A stretch of 64,000 nt of DNA from Lutraria lutraria. Taxonomy: Eukaryota > Mollusca > Bivalvia > Venerida > Mactridae. The position numbers were made by a program, and so were the translations under genes. Below are positions 48,653 through 59,760 of this stretch, piece by piece. The notes below the pieces were generated by a model that saw nothing but the letters and a program-made list of their open reading frames with translations, had not been told where the DNA came from and did not search any database. The DNA lies in contig OZ026833.1 in assembly GCA_964023205.1 (NCBI GenBank), positions 47,928,441-47,992,440 of the forward strand. Reading direction: 5' to 3'. The stretch's first letter is position 1, and each line of letters starts with the position of its first letter.

Positions 48653-51330
48653 GAAATAAAGAAAATATATTACGAAAAGAAATAAAATAAAATGTATATA
48701 AGATATCATAAAACTACTTTATATATATAGTTTTAATACATATTCTAAGATCATGTTTCTGTTTACATATACAATAGCAGTCATTGCATCATTATAAATA
48801 TACAAATTATTTTGACTCGGAGTAATTCATACTTAATACTACTTTGCACATGTCGGTCGGTAGATCGGAATGTCTGTCGCTCCATAATCAAACCTTGTCC
48901 AACCAATAACTAGACAATGATTTAGCCAAAACTCTACATATTTGGTTGGGTGGTTGGTCATCACATGTAGATTACCCATATCGATTTTGAGGTCAGTACG
49001 TCAATGGTCAAGGTCACAGGGGGCTCCGTGTTTTACAAACCCTTCTTGTTAAAACAATGTTTGATAATGCTCAAGAGTAACATGTAGTATTTTTATATCA
49101 TGTACATGTGACTAACTGACTGAATGACGGATTTAAACAATTAAATACCGAAACCCATGTACATTAAGTGTATCACATAAAAATAATTGGCATTCAGGAC
49201 GGTTGAATGTTTGATTTATCGCTATATTGTTATATAATGTTTACCTTCATGATACACGTTACATTATTATTACACTAATCAGGTACAGATCTTTGTCACG
49301 CAATGTTGAAACAAATAGCTCAGTAATTATAATAAAACAATCATTTACGAGTTGTCCAACAGATAATATTACATTGCATGAATGTGAGATAAAATGACAA
49401 CTTTGATGGACTGAATAAAGTATCAGATTAAAATGCAAAACACGGGAGATTTGATTAATCTAGTATGTTCCTATTGTCCTGATAAAATGTCGTCTTAGAT
49501 ATGCAAATAGCATTGCGATTAAAATTGCTATATCAGCATATTTCGTGGTAAAATTTGGATTTGTGAGAGTATGATAGATAATAATGACAAATAAAAAAAA
49601 AACACAAAAAAACACAGTAATACAAACGATAGCAAATGGACATTATACAGTAAAACTCCTGAAAACCAGAATTCTCTGAAATTCGGATGATTTTTCAAGT
49701 CCCATTTTTCAGAATTTATCAAACGTTCTCCGAAGACAAGAATGCTCTGAAAATTAAACTTATATCTCAGTCACGCAGCGTCAAATATGATTGATATGAA
49801 TATGTTTTTAAATATCTAAGCACTGAACATCGATATAATTATGTTCAACACAGATGCCTTTAGAATAAAACTGAGATCGGATTAAAGATTTATTTTTGAA
49901 AAGTAAAACTTAAAGTTTATATTTAGTGAGACCAACGAGACAGAAGAAGTAACAATACAAGAGTGAACTATACTGGAACTGACCCTTCCATATGAGTGGT
50001 GCCTGTCAAATATATAGGAAAACTACTTTCCCATTTTTTGTCACTATTCATAGGTTTGTCCCAAGACCTGGGATTAAGAATATAATTACCAAACCGTGCT
50101 TAATGATCGCGATTAGCTGAATAAAAATAAAGAAGCCACTAGTACTCACCTCTGTTTGTTTATAACCGCTTGACTAGTACTTCGATCAATTCAACCATCA
50201 ATTATTCGAAAACAAACGGTGAAATCTTTCCACATAAACTTTCCCTGTCAGAGAATTTTTATAAACAATCCAAAAATTAACATTCTCTACGAGAAAAGAT
50301 TGTACATGATTAGTATGTGAAGCTTTTAGATCAAGATGAATAGCCAAATTGTAAGTATGAGTACCTCTCTATAGAACAAATGACCCGTGTATATATAGAT
50401 ATATACATAAAGCATTGAAACAATGCATTCAACGCGTTTTGACAGTCGGCTTTGTTCAGAAGAACGCTTAATAATAGTATGTAGTAAACAGTGCTAAACG
50501 CTGTCAAAATAATTCAGTTTAGATAACGGCGTGTTTAAGTCTATGGAAAACGAACGAATTGTATCTGTTTATGAAAAAACACATGTAGCAGTTTAAGATT
50601 TCTTTCTTGTTCGACTCGCCAACTACGTTAGTTTACTATAGAACGTACAACTAATCTTGGGTTAATGATCACATGAGTATAAAAGTCACCATGCTTTAAG
50701 CAGGCATCTTCACGTTTATATTACATTTTATATTTATACTGTCGGTGAAATAATCCTCTGGCTGTGAATTAACCATTCGTCGGTTTATTTTCTGGCGTAA
50801 ATAAGCGAGTTACAGGTTCGTGGATTTTGGATTAATTACTGCTATTTAGGGGAGATTTAGAAACAGTTTAGTATTCTGAATATATGAGCTCAACTAGAAG
50901 AACAAATGTTACCAAAATGACTATAACGCCAAAACTTGAGTCACGGGGCCATCGAAATCAGCCGACGCCTTAATCAATTAACTACGTAAATGGCTAATTC
51001 GAAATAAAAGGAAGCAACTTTAAGGGATAGAATAAACTACACACAGACCGTCGACGTCACACAGTTGTATCTCTCATAGAGACTTATAAGGGCTTAATGA
51101 GTCTTTTCAGAGAAAGAGTTTTTCAGCCGGGGCAGGTTGATATACCGTAGATTAAACAGCAAAACATCGTACAGGGGAGACAATTGGCGATTCTTAATAA
51201 AACTACAGATAGATTGATCTCCCTTTTCAAAAAGAAATCTGAAGTTCGTCACTGTAGGCAGAATATCAATCGTAACTACTCGGGTATTTCCGTAAGTGAG
51301 AAATACGCCTCATTCATAAGTGTAGGGTTA
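48653..51330. other. 5' flank of MIEAP-like copy 4; no further gene seen
   Basis: Likely promoter and perhaps a 5' UTR exon (donor-like GAG|GTGAGTACT near 50156, and acceptor-like CACCAAG just before the ATG). A half MITE of family D is at 49648-49740. Nothing else supported. Confidence 0.4.
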
Positions 51331-51336
51331 CTAATT

Positions 51337-51965
51337 TTGGTTATTTGGTATCCGGTAACTACTTTTTCAATACTTCAATACTAGGTACTCGTTTTCGTAG
51401 AATTTCAGAATTTCAAACGTGTTTATCGTTTCCGATTGATAAAATGTGTATCATATTCCCATGGTAAGAGAAACAGGTTGTTTCCATTGTTGGACTCCCA
51501 GGGTCAGCCATGGTCGAAAGTAGCCCATGAAGTACTACAACAAAATGACGGCCTGCATATTATATCCCAGGCACTTTCGTTAGACAAACGCCGAGGAGTT
51601 CCGATTGGCAGAATATAAGGACTACCATTTTTTTCTTCAATAAAGCACTAAAAAATATTTCAACGCAGTCTTTTGTACCCACAGCAAAACCAGCTTACAT
51701 AACACGTAGAGCTACAAATGTGCTTAAAATATAAGTGGATTGAAACTCCCATTAGTTTATCTGTATATTTTTATCCCAATATAACAATTACCGACGAAAC
51801 GATTTAATGATATTTTAAAAAAATACGATGATGGTTTCGGAAACCAATTTTCTTCCTATATAGTATGCACGGGAGGAAAACACACCGGACTCCCCTGTTA
51901 TAGGACAAGCAGAAACTATTTTGACTGATACATTTATAAGCTTATGGGACTATAATGCATTCAAA
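51337..51965 (+). repeat. Direct duplication, left copy, with small ORF
   Basis: About 600 bases repeated at 53909-54500 with high identity (roughly 90-95% by eye). It contains an ORF ending at 51616-51618 whose last residues, VLQQNDGLHIISQALSLDKR and RGVPIGRI, are almost identical in the other copy (NGGLHIISEALSL). After the stop both copies share 'ttcttcaataaagcac', a polyadenylation-like AATAAA. Family not recognised. Confidence 0.8.
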
Positions 51966-53908
51966 CTATCCACTAAGAACTATTGCTTAGATAGATCTTT
52001 TTAAAATTTATCATGCTTCATTTGATACTGCGTAATGAATTTGTTCCATCAAATCATTTGTTTCGAATCATCTATTTAATGTAGGCCTGGAGAAAAGATT
52101 AACATATATTTACATATAAATGTACATAAATAACCAGCCAGTAGAAAGGTTGTCCATATTAATACCCTCGGTACACGCTGCACTTGTCTGTTTAACAAAG
52201 TAACAATTAGATAAATCTATTCTCTAAACAGCGGACTTAGATTGGTGCACTTAAACCAATAATCATTTATTATGATTAACCCGGCAAGGCTTCATTGATA
52301 ATGAGTTTTATTGAAATTAGACCACATGATCAAAACGTTTAAGATAATCCCTTAATACTAACATATTGATGTTAATGAACAATTTCATTTAAGTGTAGTT
52401 ATCTATTATACATTGGTATGTAACCGGTCATTTATATTGGAACACTTTGTGAATACATTTGTACTTCCATTCTTCTTCTTCTTAAGTATATTGTCTGTTT
52501 TGTCTTTATTCGTCAACTTGTAAGCATAACATGCACTTTGTATTTATATAACATTTGAGGATCAACCCCACTGAATAAACAAATGATTGAAACTATTTCA
52601 ATATTTTTATTTTGAAAAACTAGTTGAGCGTTTTTTTACGAAAGTAGTTCTAATAGAGATTTTTGTACGACTGTCGATTTATAGTTTATTAAATTAATGT
52701 GCATTCGGTTTTGTTCGTTTTTTTTCGTTTTGTTCTGTGTTTTTTTTCGTGTTGTTCTGTTTTGAGTGTCGTTTGTTTGTCTTGTTTTGATTGGATTTGT
52801 TTAAACAAAAGCACTGTGTACGATTGATAAATCAATCGTCACAAAAAAGATTTTGACAAGTAGAATTAGCACCGTCAATACAGTGCAGCCTCCCCAAAGC
52901 AACACCTTTAGGAGAAACAAAATTATGTTATTGTTGAGAGGTTTTAGCTCTAGAGAGGTTAAAATAATGCTCGGCACATTTCATGAGGTATATTTCTTTC
53001 AAGAATTAGACAAGAAATTAGGACAAACTGTAATGGAAGTCTTTTTCAAATGCATTTCCACGAGAACCCATTTTTTTCATTGTGTTCTTTATACATGTGT
53101 TTCTCCGTCCTAGCAATTGGTATATTTCTTTTTTCAGTTCAAGTTAAAGAAAAGCTATTTATAGGATTTACCAATTTGTTCCACTATTTATGTGTGGTTA
53201 TTCGTTATGATTCCAAGTACATTACAACAACTAATAACACGTGTCAAATAATCCCATTTTTAATCATGGTAAAACAACTAATTAATTCAAGAAGTAAATT
53301 AATGAAAGAATAACAAAATAGAGAAGTAAACATGTATTGATCAAAGCTCATCCTGGTAACAATAGTACAAGTTTGATTAAACACAGTGCATGGATTTTAA
53401 AAACTATAGGGTAACAATAAAGATTAAATACAATATTCTACAAGCTAATACAATCAATAATTACAATCTGCATACGAACGGAAAAATGCATACATTTGGG
53501 AAAAAAGAATCAAGATTGTCAAAGCTTTATATGAATCTACAAACTCGTATGAAATAATTACTTTACCATGTTCATGTAACATAACATACATTTTATTAAG
53601 CTCGCATCGTTCAGGTAAAGTTTCAATGAAAAGTTTTAAAATGATATCAAAATGGGGGTTATATTTAATTTACAAATACAGACTACAATGCACAACATAT
53701 CACAAACACACACTTAATAATACATGTACTGTATTTATTTATTTATTATAAACTAAGTTTTACGCACAAATGAGAGTTACACCAACAACCAGTATCAGGA
53801 AATTGGCACATTTTTATATTAAGAAAATTATATTGAAATATCTCTAAACATAGGTTATTTATCAATTTTTAATGATGTTAAAATGATAATAATTATACAA
53901 ATATATTT
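51966..53908. other. Spacer between duplicated blocks
   Basis: AT-rich; contains T-rich low-complexity sequence (52705-52795, GTTTT/GTTCT runs) and a family-A MITE fragment at 52879-52972. No exon supported. Confidence 0.4.
52879..52972. repeat. MITE family A, truncated
   Basis: TA|CAGTGCAGCCTCCCCAAAGC, then 'acaaaattatgttattgttg' and 'ctctagagaggttaaaat'; the right end is missing. Confidence 0.7.
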
Positions 53909-54500
53909 GGTATCTGGTAACTACTTTTTCAATACTAGGTACATGTACTTGTTTTTGTAGAATTCAAACGTGTTTATCGTTTGCGATTGATAAAATGTGT
54001 ATCATATTCCCATGGAAAGAGAAACAGGTTGTTTCCATCGTTGGACTCCCAGAATAAACCATGGTGGAAAGTAGCCCGTGAAGTACTACAACAAAATGGC
54101 GGCCTGCATATTATATCCGAGGCACTTTCGTTAGACAAACGCCGAGGAGTTCCGATTGGCAGAATATAAGGACTACCATTTTTTTCTTCAATAAAGCACT
54201 AAAAAATATTTCAACGCAGTCTTTTGTACCCACAGCAAAACCAGTTTACATAACACGTAGAGCTACAAATGTGCTTAAAATATTAGAAGTCCCATTAGCT
54301 TATCGGTATCGTATTATCCCAATACAATAATTACCGACGAAACTATTTAATGATATTGAAAAATACGATAGTGGCTTCGGAAACCAATTTTCTTGCTATA
54401 AAGTATGCACGGGAGGAAAACACACCGCATTCCTCTGTTATAGGACAAACAGAAACTATTATGACTGATAAATTCATAAGCTTAATATGGGACTTTAAAA
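53909..54500 (+). repeat. Direct duplication, right copy, with small ORF
   Basis: Second copy of 51337-51965. The ORF (stop 54167-54169) reads VYRLRLIKCVSYSHGKRN ... WWKVAREVLQQN ... RGVPIGRI. Differences from the left copy are mostly substitutions that keep the frame. Whether this is a gene fragment, an exon or part of a transposon is unknown. Confidence 0.8.
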
Positions 54501-54648
54501 ATCGTATTACTAAACATGATCTTTCACTACATATTCCGATATTTCATAAATAGTATGCTTGGTCTGTTCTGGGTTGTTTAGGCTGTAATATATTCAATTA
54601 AATATCACCAAAAGGGTCATAAACACAACATGTCTCCATCTAGCATAT

Positions 54649-57638
54649 TTATAAGCTATCTATGGCCAATAAAATATCATCGTCATGTTTGTTTTGTTTC
54701 TTGACTCCACTAATGATATGACCACCATTGTCGACATAGATAGGGATTTCCGGGAAGACTGTGCTGGTTAAATTCCAAGTCATTAAAAGGTTTTGATATT
54801 CTTCTTCTATTGTATGGCCATCACTTTTTGAGAAATGTAGTCCAGCCTCATACCAGTTGTACGTCAACCCTCTGTGTCCTGAAAATTTATGCAAAATTAT
54901 TTATAATCATTAGTGCATTTTAATAAAGAAATCAGCTCATGGAATTTCGTTTTAAATGGCAATGCGAACTGAAGGACTGGATATACATATCGACCAATGA
55001 AACAAGAAAAGGTGCAAATATGAAATCTTGCAGAACACACACAATACAAAAGCAGCTAACATGACTAACACACACGCACATTGAAAAGGTTCATATTAGG
55101 TTTCTTAAACATGTTTTAAGTGTACGTTATCAAACAACAAATGCTACTGTGTATGGTGAACTCGGCAAAATACCGTTAGATGTTGTACGAAAATAACGTA
55201 TCCTAAGATATTTGTATAAAGTAATTAATGCCGCAGATTCATTGGCCCATAAGATGTTTCTATTTGACAAAGTATATGAAATCAATAATTCTTCGGCAAT
55301 GAATGTAAAGTTGTTACGGAATGACCTAGGCTTTTAATATATTTGGGATAGTATGTTTTTTTCAAAAGTTCAATTACAGTCATTCAACGCGTTTATAGTC
55401 AATATTATCAATGTTTTTTTTCTCTATGTTAGACAATATGCCAAAACTATGTACCTATCGGTTATTTAAAAATGATTTCGAAACTGAAAAATATCTGTTT
55501 TGCATAGAATTAACAGTCATAGAATTGCTTTATCTCGAGTACGTTGTTCGGCTCATAAGCTTGCCATAGAAGAAGAACGAGTCAGAAATATTGATTTGTC
55601 AAATGAATGTAGTTGAGGATGAATATAATTTTACCTTAACATGCCCTATATTGAGATATTCGTAAAAAATGCCTACCCAATTATAATAATCATTGGTCTA
55701 CTATTCGAAAATTTCAGTCTCTGCTATCGTCAAATAATGTTAGTATGATTTGTGAATTGGCTAAGTATATATATTTGGCAAATAAAGAACATTCTTCTTT
55801 AATTAAGGAAGTTCGCGGTGTTGCTCGGCAAAAAAGAAAGTTCGTTAGAATGGCATGAAATTTGGAGTAATTATACCTGAAGTAGCAGCGCTTACGAAAA
55901 TATAGTTCTTCTTACAGTTTGACGTCCGTAAAGCTAGCAACTAAACGACGTTAAAACGCCATCTAGCGGCACCAGCTATGTGAACGACTCGTTGTACCTT
56001 TCCCCTTGTAACTTTGCTATAAATTGTCATAAACTGAATATTCGAACTTTACGGATGAGCAAATGCTGTGGTCTACCGAGTGATCATCGTCAATGCTTTG
56101 AATATCCATGACCGCCCGGCGTGTCGGAAATTAATAGACGTCAAAACGTCATTATGTGGACGTTTTTTCGACGTAAAATATTCAGATAAATGCAAATGTA
56201 GCTAAATCGCCGTGGTGGAAGTTTTTCAAAAAGTTAACATTATGTAAAACATTCATTTATCTATACATTAAGCGAACAAATCTATACCTCAGGTATAATT
56301 CCTCCAACTTTCATGTCATTCTAACAAACTTTCTCTTTTGCCGAGCAACACCGCGAACTACCTTAACCAAGTGTATCCGTTAATGTAGACTATTAATAAT
56401 TTTGAATTCACAAGAATTTGACTTTTGTTATGTAATATGATAATCTGTATGTTTCATATTTATTTTTTATTATACAGTATTCGTCATGTTAGTTATCATG
56501 CTCTTCTCTATGTGTTTAGATTACTGAATTATGTATATGTATTCATTTATTGTGTTCATTAAGTTGTCGCCGCCAGCAAATAACGGCAAAAAGCATGTAT
56601 TGCTTATAGGCCTAATAAATTGAATTGAATTTTCCCACAAAAAGACACAAAGCTTTAACCACGACTCTCAACTATAGACTACAAAAATTAGTAAATAAGT
56701 ATAAAATAAAAGAGCTGAAGGTGACAAACACACTCCAGGTCTGTAGATAAAAGCAGCAGCGGATTTATATGGATTCAAAAGGCTAAATTTGTATACTAGT
56801 ATTGTCTACATGTACAAAGAAATACAAAACGCGATGGGCGATGTCTGCAGTTAACATTCCATATGCCTAATGTTTGTTTTGTTGATCTGTAAACATTTAG
56901 AATTTAAATGTCTAACATTCGACTGTTTGAAGGCATGACCAACAGTGAAATAATCGAAGTTAAATTAACACTTTAGTTTATTTTATGTCTGAAATGTTTA
57001 ACAATAATTGTGACACCCACCCTGAAGGAACCAATAACTTGTCAGACCAACCACAGTGCACATAAGCCATTGTACCAGTCTATCAATCTAAAACAAACCT
57101 AATGTTACTTTTTAGAAATGCTATGTCGGCCAAGCAAAAGACGATGACAGTTATACTATGTTGACGTGGATACGTCGATGCACATACCTGGGAAGTTTGG
57201 ATATAGAATGTACTGCTTCCTGTCATGGGTGTAGAATAAATATTCCATTTCCCACATTGAATCTCCTTTACCTCTTTTGGACAATTCAGTGTACCAAACA
57301 CTAGAAATGTGACCTTTGATTAAAGGCACTTTCAGAGTACCTATCAAATTATAATGCAACCAACTTTTAAACTGTACCCATTGTCTTGGGTTTGGAGAAA
57401 AACCAGAAGTCCCAATGGTTGGGTACAAGAAAACCAGATGACTCTTTGATACATTAAGACAACATTGTCCGTCTGTATGTCTCATACTTTGTCCTTGTAA
57501 TGAAAATCCAGCAATATCTTCACGCGGACCATATTTGTTGTGAACAAGTTTTAGGTACGTATAAAAATGTGGTGACACGGTAAGGTCATCTTCTAAAATG
57601 ACAGCAATTTCAGATGAGTTAGGATCCAAATTCAGAGT
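54649..57638 (-). CDS. Glycosyltransferase-like protein, 3' part (two exons seen)
   Basis: Exons 57188-57638 and 54649-54878 join in phase (CCA G|GA), giving about 226 C-terminal residues. The first begins TLNLDPNSSEIAVILEDDL; the hydrophobic strand followed by EDDL looks like the metal-binding acidic motif of GT-A glycosyltransferases. Later blocks are FYTYLKLVHNKYG, GTSGFSPNPRQWVQFKSWL, KGDSMWEMEYLFYTHD and ILYPNFPGHRGLTYNWYEAG. Such a Trp/Tyr-rich C-terminal part is typical of invertebrate glycosyltransferase-like proteins, but I cannot name the enzyme. The N-terminal exons (signal anchor) should lie right of 57640; a GC-rich stretch at 58523-58755 is a weak candidate. The 2.3 kb intron holds a LINE remnant and a nested MITE. 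Confidence 0.65.
55078..56632 (+). mobile_element. Degenerate LINE fragment with nested MITE
   Basis: Broken frames read KVHIRFLKHVLSVRYQT and VYGELGKIPLD, matching KVHLKFCKQLLGCRTQT and IYGELGRLPL in the LINE at 14.6-16 kb. It continues to EDEYNFTLTCPILRYS and ELAKYIYLANK. After the nested MITE (55807-56362) comes the 3' UTR, ending in 'taataaattgaattgaattt', a (TTGAA)-type tail. Several stops and frameshifts; inactive. Confidence 0.8.
55807..56362. mobile_element. MITE with ~80-bp inverted repeats and TTAA target site
   Basis: The arms at about 55807-55885 and 56285-56362 are inverted repeats of about 80 bp at close to 90% identity (core 'gttcgcggtgttgctcggca'). TTAA lies outside both ends (55803-55806, 56363-56366). 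The insertion cleanly interrupts the LINE. The interior has 'gacgttaaaacg', 'gacgtcaaaacg' and 'cgacgtaaaa' motifs, no ORF. TTAA fits piggyBac- or Kolobok-type insertion, but the GG/CC ends do not settle which. Confidence 0.88.
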
Positions 57639-57639
57639 C

Positions 57640-59100
57640 TGAAAAATACATCAAGCACTTTAACATATAAGATGGACAATATACACCTAATATGTACTTG
57701 TATGTTTACAACAACTAGAATGTTCATTGGCGGAATCAGCACTAGTTGGCATTATATAATACGGAGCATATTCACTTCTTCTTGATTGTTAATGCATTTT
57801 TTTCGTGAAGACTAACCGAATCGTTCTGTGGTGCGGAGCCCGTCGATCGCCCTTTCCGTGGTGACAGCAGGCGGTAATACGATTTCCGTATGGATTCATG
57901 GGCTTGACAGCCTCTTCGAATTTGTTAAGTGAAAAGTTGTACGAATTAAAAAAAAACACGTACATTCAGGGTGTTTCAAACCTTATTATAATATAGTATT
58001 TTTATAAGATTACACAACAAATTTAATTTGTAAATGGCCTCAGACTACAGTTTATAACATGTTCAGTACGTAATGTTATAAAACAATAGAATGTAGCCAA
58101 CATAATTTGAAACATATGTCTTTTTACATAAGGCTTTGAAATTGACGTCCATTTTTGGGTCACACTTTTTGAAATATATTCATCAAATTGGCAAAGTGTA
58201 ACAACACTTATTTATTATTCTAGTCACTTGCATTTTGTTGATAGCTTTTTCATTTTGGTACATTTTTTCATACTTCATATTACTGGAATTACTGATATTT
58301 TTTTTTCAAAATACAACTTTAAAATGTTCTGATATTTTATATGGATAGCGACATGTTGGAAACATACACTGTTTGTTGAACATAAATGAAGTCACGACGT
58401 AAAAGTTTGCCTTAACAAAAGTTAAAGAGAACAAACTACATTGTCCGACCTTTAAAATGAGCTACATGTATAATATACAGTCAGTTTGATTCTTTGTATT
58501 TGCGCTTAAAGTGTAACATATGTTATGAAGAACTCTGTATATGACATTGCACAATCCGCGCGCAGTCATCACTAGGAGGCCACACGTGGAGTGTGCAGCG
58601 AACGCACGTTTTTCCGTGAACATGGTACCCCGAAAGAATTTGTACGGTGACAGTAGACTCATTATTAAACATTCGCACGGCATTCGCGCAGCGCTGCATT
58701 TCTACCACTCGCTGCCTGTGTAGTACGTGCGGCAATACCACAACCTGTGATGGGTAAAACCTGTTTTAGATACTGTCTGATGTCTGTATAATTAAGACTA
58801 TGTGTCAATACGGATTATTCATTGCCTTCCTCTAAGAGTTTGTACACAAAATGGCACGATATCCGTGTATAATGTGAACACATGCTCCAAAAACTGCAAG
58901 GTAACTCGTCGATAAAAGTACCGTAAGGCGCCATGGTCAAATGTGAATAAGGCCTACATTCCGTGTTTTATCTTTATTTTCACATTATCGATCATGCAGT
59001 TGTTGGCGTTGTTTATGCAATATTGTATTGTTCCTTCTATGTTACCATATACGATAAGGCTTAAGGAACAAAATTCATTCTAAATTTATATGTAAAATAT
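57640..59100. other. Unassigned, with two GC-rich islands
   Basis: 57820-57910 and 58545-58750 are clearly richer in GC and CpG than their surroundings. On the minus strand the second follows an acceptor-like 'cccatcacag' and reads VVVLPHVLHRQRVVEMQRCA ... GKTCVRCTLHVWPPSDDCAR before a stop. It could be an exon, a retrocopy or chance. The rest is AT-rich with nothing recognised. Confidence 0.3.
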
Positions 59101-59760
59101 GGAAAGCCACAGTACACCCCCGAAGTAGTACTATGATTTGCTATATAAACCCATATCTGTTCTACTACCTCGGAATTATGCCAATTTCCGAAGTAGAAGA
59201 ACCGTTCAATGTCGGAGTTCATATTATTATGGAAAGCCACAGTACACCCCCGAAGTAGTACTATGATTTGCTATATAAATCCATATTTGTTCTTCTACCT
59301 CGGAATTTTGCCAATTTCCGAAGTAGAAGAACTGTTCAATGTCGGAGTTCATATTATCGTACATCGGGATAGATCATACTACTACTTCGGATTTTTATTT
59401 TCCGAAGTAGAAGTATACATACTTCTACCTCGGCTTTCTTACTACAACATCGGACTTTTATTTTCCGAGGTAGAAGTATACATACTTCTACCTCGGCTTT
59501 TCGATTTTCCGACGAAGAAGAACAACGTTCGGCGAAGTAAGAGTTTAAGTTCGGAGTTCATACATTATTATACTACTTCGGCATTTAAATTCCGACGAAG
59601 AACGATGTTTCCGAACTATACATCGGTATATAGTCCGCATTTTATGCCGACGAAGCATAACTCCGAGGTATCGTGAACCACGTTACTTCGGGAGATTTGC
59701 TATACCGGAGTATCGTGAGTTACGTTATTTCGGGGTATTTAACGATATTTCGGCTGCGAG
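59101..59760. repeat. Cluster of CCGAAGTAG / CTACCTCGG motifs with 130-bp direct repeat
   Basis: 59101-59230 and 59231-59360 are direct repeats with a 130-bp period. Around and after them the motif CCGAAGTAG or CCGAGGTAG, in both orientations, occurs more than ten times, often as facing pairs; for example GTAGAAGTATaCATACTTCTAC occurs twice (about 59406 and 59469). The result is a dense set of potential hairpins. Confidence 0.85.

Noticed and set aside
59209..59676. 155-residue ORF
   Set aside because: Built from the CCGAAGTAG repeats; low-complexity product and a frame set by the repeat period.
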